Source of the DNA: Clostridia bacterium
GTDB taxonomy: Bacteria > Bacillota > Clostridia > UBA1381
Reading direction: 5' to 3'
Length of the DNA: 6,504 bases
NCBI GenBank assembly: GCA_900770405.1
Contig: CAAGKL010000368.1
Span: 1-6,504, forward strand
The notes under the pieces were generated by a model, which worked only from the letters and a program-made list of their open reading frames with translations, ran no database searches and had not been told where the DNA came from. A program made the position numbers and the translations under genes. Shown here piece by piece: positions 1 through 5,687 of the stretch. Each line of letters starts with the position of its first letter. The first letter of the stretch is position 1.

Positions 1-457
1 CGCTCATTCGCCCTCGCGGCAGATATTCGATATTCGCCTCTCCTTCAAGCGCCTTTTTGAAATATTCGCGATCCGAGCAGTCGGCAACGCTTCCGTTCTG
101 GTAGAGAAGCTTGCCCTCACTGCCCGAAATGGCAATATTGTCAAATTGGCTCTGCGCCTTCATCTTTTGCATAAGTTCCGGCAAATCACTTTCGCTGTAT
201 ATATCACCGTTACCGTCACTGTCAAGGCTTGCCGAAATAATCTCCAGCTGCTGAAAGCTGGAGCTCACCCGTTCCTCCATCAACGTGCTCTGTTCCCGCG
301 CCGAGTTCGCAAGCAAAATGTACGCACGCTTTTGCGCTGTTTGTTCAAGAATATTGTTGTAGCCGATCAGAATAAGCGCGACACCGAGCACCAGAATAAA
401 AAACGGTATAACGATGCCTCTTATTATAAATCCGACTGTATTTGTTCTGCTTTTCAT
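1..457 (-). CDS. Membrane-anchored Cache-type sensor protein, N-terminal part (runs off left edge)
   Basis: This is the first 152 residues of a protein whose 3' end lies beyond the window. The ATG at 457-455 follows an AAGGGGG ribosome binding site with a 7-base spacer. The protein opens with a short basic stretch (KSR), then one hydrophobic segment at about residues 11-33, then a long polar, probably helical stretch (34-78). The part after that resembles an extracytoplasmic Cache domain. The clearest mark is DREYFKKALEGE at 129-140, preceded by an alternating strand (NIAISGSEGKLLYQNGS), as in dCache sensors. Such domains bind small ligands outside the membrane and signal to a cytoplasmic output domain. 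The output here is not visible: a GGDEF diguanylate cyclase, a histidine kinase or a chemoreceptor would all fit. Its place 70 bases after a diguanylate cyclase makes a second c-di-GMP enzyme a reasonable guess, but that is inference. A second transmembrane segment would be expected beyond the edge. Confidence 0.82.
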   Translation of the reverse strand, partial: MKSRTNTVGFIIRGIVIPFFILVLGVALILIGYNNILEQTAQKRAYILLANSAREQSTLMEERVSSSFQQLEIISASLDSDGNGDIYSESDLPELMQKMKAQSQFDNIAISGSEGKLLYQNGSVADCSDREYFKKALEGEANIEYLPRGRMS

Positions 458-464
458 AATTTAT

Positions 465-471
465 CCCCCTT
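465..471 (-). promoter_or_regulatory. Ribosome binding site of the Cache sensor gene
   Basis: On the minus strand this reads AAGGGGG and stands 7 bases before the ATG at 457. It fixes the start of the partial sensor gene. The 70-base gap to the preceding cyclase gene (458-527) holds no convincing promoter, so the sensor is probably read from the same transcript. Confidence 0.7.
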
Positions 472-527
472 CACAAAGCCCGGGAAACCGAGGGCTCCGC
501 TTTTTAGGAAAACCGAATGCGGCGCTG

Positions 528-1835
528 TCAGTCCTTGTATATCGAATAGCTGTTTTTAGTATTTTTCGCCTCGTACATAGCCATATCCGCCTTACACATG
601 ATACGCGAAAGCTTACCCTTTTCATAGGCTCCGCCTATGCTGACTGTCATTCTGAGCTCCGGATATTCCTCAAGCCTTATATTCTGTACCGCGCGGAGGA
701 TTTTTTCAAGCTTTTTCGCTATAACCTCGCGCGGCATATTCCTAAAAAACAGGAAAAATTCGTCGCCGCCGTAGCGGATTACATCATCGCAGCTGCGCAC
801 GCTGCTTTTTATCGCCTTTGCCGCCGCGGCAAGCGCAGCGTCACCCGCAATATGCCCATAGGTGTCGTTTATCTGCTTGAAATTATCCACATCAAGCATC
901 GCAAACGCAAACTCACCGTTCAGATCGCGCAGCTTGTCGTCGAAATACCTGCGGTTATATATCCCCGTCACCGGGTCTATGTAAAGCTGCCTGTTGTGCG
1001 CAGCAATCCTGTCCAAAACGTCCTTCCTTTCGCTGCCGGAGAACATCGTGTCGCAGTCGACATAGTTCGCGAGCTCCAGCACGTACGGCTTGCCGTCGAC
1101 CGAAATATACGACGCGGACACGTTGTAAATCTCGTTATTCACGAACTCGAGCTTTGAGATTGGTCTGCGCGAATGTGCCACTGCCGCGGAAATACAGTTG
1201 GCGCATCTTTCTTGTTTGTTCCACTGCGTATAGCAATGATATGGTCTTTCAATAATTTTTCCCATACAGTCTATTGCATACTGCATACAAATATGCGGGT
1301 CGACCAGCCGCACAACTGCAAAACTCTGCTTCAGGTATTCCAACAGTGCATTGACCTGCCCCGCGGTAAGCTCCTGCTCCGCGCTGTCCTTTTCCGGCTC
1401 GGCTGCACCGCTGCTCTCGATTTTCTCGAGTGCGCGCACGCCCTCGTCTATATCCTGAAAAACGCCGAATACCGACACCGCCTTGCTCTCGTCCTCGTCA
1501 AACGCAAATCGCGCCGACATACGAAACCACCGCTCACCGTCCTTGCAGTTAAGCGGCATTTCGTCCTCATAATACGACCTTTCCTCCGGAATACTCTTAA
1601 ATATATTTAAAAGCTGCTCATATTTTCCCTCAGGGAAATATGACATAAGCTGCTTATTATTCTGCGTATCGGAAATCGTCTGCTCAAGCCCGAGTCTGTC
1701 GGCAGTTTTGCGGGAAAGGAACAGCGTGTCCGTTTCATACAGGTACTCGAACCAGATTTCCTCGGTGACTGCGTTGAAAAAGCTGCATTTTCTGCGCTGT
1801 TCCTCAAGATACGGCTCTATCATGTCATTATGCAT
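528..1835 (-). CDS. Diguanylate cyclase with PAS-like and Cys-rich sensory domains (GGDEF)
   Basis: This 435-residue protein should make cyclic di-GMP from two GTP. It has no signal peptide or membrane segment, so it is likely cytoplasmic. A PAS-like domain spans about 20-130, ending in VFGVFQDIDE. An acidic, flexible linker (140-157) follows. A second sensory domain (about 160-262) has cysteines at 183, 190, 201, 211, 214 and 261, including a CxxC at 211-214; I recall similar modules in clostridial GGDEF proteins. The GGDEF domain spans 285-433, with metal-binding D315, substrate-side N323 and D332, and an intact RYGGDEF (354-360). R347-S-C-D350, five residues before GGDEF, matches the RxxD inhibitory site, so product inhibition is expected. 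The annotated ATG is preceded by a G-rich run instead of a normal binding site. A better one (AAGGAG) lies further up and serves an ATG at 1878 that is out of frame only because a run of ten G intervenes. The true start may therefore be 1878 in cells carrying nine or twelve G. Confidence 0.93.
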   Translation of the reverse strand: MHNDMIEPYLEEQRRKCSFFNAVTEEIWFEYLYETDTLFLSRKTADRLGLEQTISDTQNNKQLMSYFPEGKYEQLLNIFKSIPEERSYYEDEMPLNCKDGERWFRMSARFAFDEDESKAVSVFGVFQDIDEGVRALEKIESSGAAEPEKDSAEQELTAGQVNALLEYLKQSFAVVRLVDPHICMQYAIDCMGKIIERPYHCYTQWNKQERCANCISAAVAHSRRPISKLEFVNNEIYNVSASYISVDGKPYVLELANYVDCDTMFSGSERKDVLDRIAAHNRQLYIDPVTGIYNRRYFDDKLRDLNGEFAFAMLDVDNFKQINDTYGHIAGDAALAAAAKAIKSSVRSCDDVIRYGGDEFFLFFRNMPREVIAKKLEKILRAVQNIRLEEYPELRMTVSIGGAYEKGKLSRIMCKADMAMYEAKNTKNSYSIYKD

Positions 1836-1878
1836 TCGGGCTTCCCCCCCCCCGATTTTTTATACAATTTTCGCTCAT
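1828..1878 (-). CDS. Short upstream reading frame through the poly-G tract (leader peptide or out-of-frame true start)
   Basis: An ATG at 1878-1876, ten bases after a strong AAGGAG, opens a 16-codon frame, MSENCIKNRGGGSPNA, ending at TAA 1830-1828. The frame runs through the G10 tract (codons 9-12) and its stop overlaps the cyclase start by eight bases. It has no similarity I recognise. Two readings fit. It may be a leader peptide whose translation is coupled to the cyclase by termination and restart. Or it may be the real 5' end of the cyclase, thrown out of frame by one G. With nine G it reads MSENCIKNRGGEAR and continues directly into MHNDM of the cyclase. In this sequence it would not produce a long protein unless slippage occurs. 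Confidence 0.5.
   Translation of the reverse strand: MSENCIKNRGGGSPNA
1844..1853 (-). repeat. Homopolymer tract of ten G before the cyclase start
   Basis: The plus strand shows ten consecutive C, so the coding strand carries G10. It ends 8 bases before the annotated cyclase ATG. By simple chance with equal base frequencies, a run of ten G or C in 6.5 kb is expected far less than once. Such runs mutate readily by slipped-strand mispairing. It could also act as a degenerate Shine-Dalgarno site, since neighbouring genes here use G-rich sites such as AAGGGGG. Homopolymers of this length are also error-prone in sequencing and assembly. Confidence 0.9.
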
Positions 1879-1888
1879 AATTCAATAT

Positions 1889-1894
1889 CTCCTT
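1889..1894 (-). promoter_or_regulatory. Strong Shine-Dalgarno AAGGAG upstream of the poly-G tract
   Basis: On the minus strand this reads AAGGAG, the best match to the anti-Shine-Dalgarno sequence in the intergenic gap. It stands 10 bases before the ATG at 1878 and 53 bases before the annotated cyclase ATG at 1835, too far to serve the latter directly. It is the main reason to suspect that translation of the cyclase originally began at 1878. Confidence 0.65.
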
Positions 1895-1929
1895 CCACCG
1901 ACATAGCAGCATACTTTTCATACGTAAAA

Positions 1930-3447
1930 TCATTTGTATATTTTTTTGATTATCTGTCCGGCAAGACCCGCCGCATATCTGAACTCATCGGTCCTCCAGA
2001 ACACCAGACACCCCGCGACCGGCACGATGCAGGACACCGCGGCCTTCAGCACAAACTCTGCGTATGCGTTTGCCATGCAGGTTTTTCCCGCAAGGTACGC
2101 CGCAAGCGCACATTCCGCCGCCGCTGCGGCAAGATAAACCACGCTTTTTATCATTATCCTCACGCAGCTGCGCTCAAGATGCATTCTGTAAAAGAGCAGC
2201 GTTTTGAGCGCGTACTGAATGATGTAGGTGCACGATGTTCCGAAAAGTATGCCTGCCATTCCGACGCGCCTGCCGAGAATGTACGACACCAAAAGATTCA
2301 CGCCCGAGCCGATAATTGAGATATACTTATCCGTACTAAACAGCCCCGCTGCCGATATTGCATTCCATATCGGAATATCGACCGCCGTCATATACATATT
2401 GAAAATGCATATATAGACCGTGACCCTGCCAAGCAGAAATCCCTTGCCGAACGCAAGGTCGATAAACGGGTCAATCAGCCCGGTAAGGCAGCTTGCGCAA
2501 AAGCTGCCCGCCAGAAACATTATAAACAAAAGCCTTTCGAGCACCCGCTCAATGTGCGCCCCGTCCTCTCTTGCAATCAGGTTGCCGATACTTCCGCGCA
2601 TCGCCGACGAAAACTGATTGATCGTCGCCGAAAGAGTGCCTAAAATTATATTATAATTTGAATACAGCCCCGTCTGCACCGTGCCTACAAGCACGTTAAT
2701 TAGTATGCTGTCGGTCGATTGCGTGATAAACGCCGATATTCTGCCGACGAAAACGTTCTTCACATCGCCGGCAAGCATCAGTATATCCCGCCGCCCGAGC
2801 CGCTCGCGCGCGCCCTTTATGTAGGGATAAAGCTTCTCCACACGCCGGGAAATAAGCAAATTCTCGGCAACAGTTGCTACCGTCAAAAGCACTAAATACC
2901 ACGCGAGCTCGTGCGTCAGCTTCAGCACCGCGATGCCGGCGATGACCGTGACAATTTTATACCCCATATCATAAAGGGTTATGATGTATTGCTTCTGATC
3001 CGCAGAGAGCAGCGACCGCTTGTAGGTGAAAAGGTATGACGAGGTCGTCTGCAGCAAAAACAGGACGAAAATCAGCGAGACATACCCTCGTGAGTAGCTC
3101 ACATCCTTGACAATCCTGTCCATAAACGGCAGCAACGCAAGCCCCAGAAGTACAATCGCCACGGCAATTGCGCGGTACACCGTCTTGTAAAAATTCATCA
3201 GCCGCACGATGCGGTCGGTGTCATTTTCGGCGAGCGGCACATACATATGGTATACAATCGCCGTGCCGATACCGAGCTCCGCCAGCGACAGCATCGCAAT
3301 CACGCTCATTAAAAAAGCATTGAGCCCGACACCCTCCACGCCGATGGTCTCCAGCATCACGCGCCGCGAGAAAAGGCTTAAAAAGCACGCCACCGCCTGC
3401 GACAGTATGCCCCATGCGGAATTTTTCATCGTTGCCGCGCTTCTCAT
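1930..3447 (-). CDS. Polysaccharide flippase, Wzx-like (MOP superfamily)
   Basis: This 505-residue integral membrane protein has about 12-13 hydrophobic segments, roughly at 11-28, 41-67, 90-109, 121-140, 163-178, 180-199, 235-255, 305-332, 340-360, 376-392, 397-418, 432-453 and 463-484. Sequence hallmarks match the Wzx-like flippases common in Gram-positive surface polysaccharide loci: FSRRVMLETIGVEGVGLN (26-43), LSLAELGIGTAIVYHMYVPLA (53-73), LLSADQKQYIITLYDMG (146-162) and STDSILI (244-250). Such proteins move lipid-linked glycan units across the cytoplasmic membrane. The ATG overlaps the stop of the upstream glycosyltransferase as ATGA, with GAGGT eight bases before it. Met7 is a possible but weaker start. 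The substrate is presumably the glycan built by the enzymes encoded just upstream. The coding strand has a run of seven A four codons before the stop, where slippage would alter only the tail. Family assignment is secure; the exact substrate is unknown. Confidence 0.93.
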   Translation of the reverse strand: MRSAATMKNSAWGILSQAVACFLSLFSRRVMLETIGVEGVGLNAFLMSVIAMLSLAELGIGTAIVYHMYVPLAENDTDRIVRLMNFYKTVYRAIAVAIVLLGLALLPFMDRIVKDVSYSRGYVSLIFVLFLLQTTSSYLFTYKRSLLSADQKQYIITLYDMGYKIVTVIAGIAVLKLTHELAWYLVLLTVATVAENLLISRRVEKLYPYIKGARERLGRRDILMLAGDVKNVFVGRISAFITQSTDSILINVLVGTVQTGLYSNYNIILGTLSATINQFSSAMRGSIGNLIAREDGAHIERVLERLLFIMFLAGSFCASCLTGLIDPFIDLAFGKGFLLGRVTVYICIFNMYMTAVDIPIWNAISAAGLFSTDKYISIIGSGVNLLVSYILGRRVGMAGILFGTSCTYIIQYALKTLLFYRMHLERSCVRIMIKSVVYLAAAAAECALAAYLAGKTCMANAYAEFVLKAAVSCIVPVAGCLVFWRTDEFRYAAGLAGQIIKKIYK

Positions 3448-4553
3448 TGCCCCTTACCTCTTTTCGCAAGCCGTGCCAGCCTGTTCGCCGCCCCGCCGTA
3501 GAGCCGGAAGCTCTGCGGGTGACGGTACATAAAGTCGAGCACGGCAAATTTTTTATGCTTTGCCAGCCGCAGGATAAGCCTGCGCTCGCGCCATTCGTAG
3601 TTTTCAAAATCAAAATCCGCAAAAAAACTGCGGTACGGCTCGCTGCCGATAAATCGCTGGAAATCCGCCCTGCGCTTGCGTCTGCTCTTCGGATTATCCG
3701 CGTGAAAAATATTCAGCCTGAAATTATCAACAATAATCCAGATGAGCTTGTATTTGTAAAGCTTTTTCCGCATTTCTTCGTCATTATTATAAAGCTTTGC
3801 AAGATTTTCTCTGTCGCACTCAAAGCAGTCCGACATAATCGCGTCGAAATCCGCGCTGTAGCGGTTGCAGATCGACGTCGGGTTCTTTCTGTAATAATAA
3901 AGCGTGCACGGCAGATAGCCGAGCGAGGTGCAGTGATAGTAGGCGCTCGTGTTGAACACCGTGTCCTGCGATTTTCTCAGACCCGCAACAAAGCGCAGAC
4001 CGTTTTCGATAAGAAAATCACGGCGGAAAATTTTATTGCACACTGACGACGGCGTGCTGTTTTTTATGCCGTAGCGTTCGATATGCCCCGGCGCGCCGGT
4101 AAGGCACGCGGCAGAAAAATCCCTGCACGCCTGCTGCGATATTGCGGCGGCTTTTGCGTCGGGATTTATAATCCCGGGCACTCTGCCTGAAAATCCCGCT
4201 ACCTCAAACATAACAATGTCGTAGCCGACCGCACCTCGGATTTTGCTCACATAATCGCCCGGCACGACATCATCGCCGTCGACAAAGGTGAGCAGCCCGC
4301 CCTCTGCCGCCTCAATCATCATATTGCGCATCACGCTCACGCCGCCGTTCTTTTCGGGGCGAATATATTTAATGCGGCTGTCCGCGGCGGCATATTCGCG
4401 GCAGATTACAGCGCAGTCCTCGCGCGAGCAGTCATCGCCGATAATTATTTCTATATCCTCCGACCTGTCCGCGGTAACGCTTGCCAGACACTCCCGCAAA
4501 AAATCGCCGCGTATATTGTACACCGCCACGCATATTGATAATATCGGTTTCAT
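3444..4553 (-). CDS. GT2 family glycosyltransferase, second of a tandem paralogous pair
   Basis: This 369-residue GT-A-fold enzyme should transfer a sugar from a nucleotide donor to a growing surface glycan on the cytoplasmic side of the membrane. The first nucleotide-binding aspartates are D40-D41 (IIGDDCS). GVSVMRN at 71-77 and the metal-binding FVDGDD at 90-95 are intact. CNKIFRRDF (172-180) and SQDTVFN (195-201) follow, where the usual ED motif has become QD: the aspartate is kept, the glutamate replaced. The C-terminal third contains NIFHADNP, SEPYRSFF and YRHPQSFRLYGG, shared with the neighbouring paralogue. I chose the ATG at 4553 over an in-frame TTG five codons earlier. It overlaps the previous stop as TAATG, has GGGGG five bases upstream, and puts every N-terminal motif at the same residue number as in the paralogue. 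The stop overlaps the flippase start (ATGA). Donor and acceptor cannot be read from the sequence. Confidence 0.93.
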   Translation of the reverse strand: MKPILSICVAVYNIRGDFLRECLASVTADRSEDIEIIIGDDCSREDCAVICREYAAADSRIKYIRPEKNGGVSVMRNMMIEAAEGGLLTFVDGDDVVPGDYVSKIRGAVGYDIVMFEVAGFSGRVPGIINPDAKAAAISQQACRDFSAACLTGAPGHIERYGIKNSTPSSVCNKIFRRDFLIENGLRFVAGLRKSQDTVFNTSAYYHCTSLGYLPCTLYYYRKNPTSICNRYSADFDAIMSDCFECDRENLAKLYNNDEEMRKKLYKYKLIWIIVDNFRLNIFHADNPKSRRKRRADFQRFIGSEPYRSFFADFDFENYEWRERRLILRLAKHKKFAVLDFMYRHPQSFRLYGGAANRLARLAKRGKGQ

Positions 4554-5674
4554 TAGCGCCCCCACCAACTTCCTAATCGTCTCATCAATCCGCCGTAAAG
4601 TACAAACACAAAATCGTGCCGGTACGAAAAATCAAGCAGTCTGAATCTTTTTTTCTTTGCCAATCGCATAACAAAGCGGGTTTTATGTATTTCACACCGC
4701 TGCAAATCGAATTTTTCTATCGCCTGCCGATACGGCTCGGAATTAACCAATAAATCAAACTCCGCCCGGCGCTGTCTTGCAGAGCCCGGGTTGTTTTTAT
4801 GAAAAATATTCCGCTTAAAATTATCCATAACCGCGCCGGCACAACGATATTGCCAAAAGTACGCCTTCGCGGTATCGCTGCCGCGAAATTTTTCATCGAG
4901 GAACGCCCTGCAGGCGGCAATATACCTGTCGGTAATATCCTTCATCTTGCCGTTGTAGCGGTTTGTGACCGACATCGGATTGAAACGGTAATAATACGTA
5001 ATTTCCGGCAAAAATGCCGCTTTTTCCGCAGCGACATACGCATATGCGTTAAAAACACTGTCCTCAGCGACGGTAAGCGAGGTATTAAACCTAATACCGC
5101 ACCTCAGCAGAAATTCACGCCTGTACGCTGTTGCCCAAATCGAATAGCAGCGCAGCTCGCAAAGCTCGCCTCCGTCAATTCGCAGCTGCTCCGCCGGCTT
5201 TCTTGTCGCGGCACAAAGCGCCGTTTTCCTCCGCAGCTCTTCGTCAATATCGTACAGCCTTGCACCGTTCCAACAACTGCGTATCAATGCCGCGCTTTTA
5301 TCCGTAAACCCGACATACCCGAGTACCACAATGTCGCATCCGCTTTCACCGATGACCGGCAGCGCGCGACACAGCTTGTCCGACACCGCATCATCGCCGT
5401 CGACGAACAGAATCCACTCCCCGCGCGCATTTTCGATAATTTTATTTCTCACAGCCGAGATGCCGACATTTTTATCGCATCTCAAATACCGTATTCTCCC
5501 GTCGCGCGGAAGATAGCTGCGGATAATTTCGCCGCACCATTCGTCCGAGCAATCGTCAACAATCAGAATTTCAATATTCTCGCTGCGATTCGCTATAACG
5601 CTTTCGAGGCACTCCCTGAGGTAGTCCTCACGTATATTATAAACCGCAATTCCGATTGTGTAAAGTCTTTGCAT
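4553..5674 (-). CDS. GT2 family glycosyltransferase, first of a tandem paralogous pair
   Basis: This 373-residue glycosyltransferase has a GT-A fold and no clear membrane segment. It begins YTIGIAVYN, has D40-D41 in VDDCS, GISAVRN at 71-77, FVDGDD at 90-95 (metal and nucleotide-sugar binding) and AEDSVFN at 203-209 with the standard ED pair (catalytic base candidate D205). The C-terminal region carries NIFHKNNP, SEPYRQAI and FSYRHDFVFVLYGG. It aligns end to end with the next gene, so the pair arose by duplication; by eye the first 43 residues match at about two thirds of positions, while the middle (about 125-175) has diverged. That suggests different acceptors or donors. The ATG has AAGGTGA six bases upstream, which overlaps the last codons and stop of the preceding phosphotransferase gene. 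It probably adds one sugar of the surface glycan handled by this operon. Confidence 0.94.
   Translation of the reverse strand: MQRLYTIGIAVYNIREDYLRECLESVIANRSENIEILIVDDCSDEWCGEIIRSYLPRDGRIRYLRCDKNVGISAVRNKIIENARGEWILFVDGDDAVSDKLCRALPVIGESGCDIVVLGYVGFTDKSAALIRSCWNGARLYDIDEELRRKTALCAATRKPAEQLRIDGGELCELRCYSIWATAYRREFLLRCGIRFNTSLTVAEDSVFNAYAYVAAEKAAFLPEITYYYRFNPMSVTNRYNGKMKDITDRYIAACRAFLDEKFRGSDTAKAYFWQYRCAGAVMDNFKRNIFHKNNPGSARQRRAEFDLLVNSEPYRQAIEKFDLQRCEIHKTRFVMRLAKKKRFRLLDFSYRHDFVFVLYGGLMRRLGSWWGR
4559..4563 (-). promoter_or_regulatory. Ribosome binding site deciding the start of the second glycosyltransferase
   Basis: The coding strand reads GGTGGGGG here, with GGGGG five bases before the ATG at 4553. 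It sits inside the final Trp-Gly-Arg codons of the upstream glycosyltransferase, so translation of the two genes is likely coupled through the TAATG junction. The alternative TTG at 4568 lacks a comparable site. Confidence 0.6.
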
Positions 5675-5680
5675 AAAATA

Positions 5681-5687
5681 TCACCTT
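5681..5687 (-). promoter_or_regulatory. Ribosome binding site of the first glycosyltransferase, overlapping the upstream stop
   Basis: The coding strand reads AAGGTGA, six bases before the ATG at 5674. The TGA within it is the stop codon of the phosphotransferase gene, so the site is embedded in the upstream gene's end. This is typical of tightly packed operons. Confidence 0.7.

Noticed and set aside
242..263. Perfect 8-base inverted repeat (CTCCAGCT / AGCTGGAG, 6-base loop)
   Set aside because: It lies inside the Cache sensor coding sequence in a helical stretch (SSSFQQLE), has no T run or second copy, and is most simply explained by codon choice.
477..496. Inverted repeat AGCCC...GGGCT between the cyclase and the Cache sensor gene, considered as a terminator
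   Set aside because: Only a five-base-pair stem with a ten-base loop, and on the coding strand it is not followed by a T run. It is too weak to call a terminator.
1875..1904. Nine-codon frame MSVEGDIEL ending in an ATGA overlap with the upstream ATG
   Set aside because: It has no ribosome binding site of its own, and its body contains the AAGGAG of the next frame. Probably chance.
1836..1929. c-di-GMP riboswitch in the gap before the cyclase
   Set aside because: The gap is only 94 bases and already holds the binding site, short frame and G tract. I see no GEMM-like conserved core or expression platform.
1941..1947. Run of seven T (A7 on the coding strand) near the flippase 3' end, considered as a slippage site or terminator tail
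   Set aside because: It is within Lys-Lys codons four codons before the stop, no hairpin precedes it, and similar A7/T7 runs occur elsewhere in this window inside ordinary codons.
4551..4568. TTG at 4568 as start of the second glycosyltransferase
   Set aside because: The ATG at 4553 has a better-placed G-rich binding site, a TAATG junction, and gives exact N-terminal register with the paralogue.
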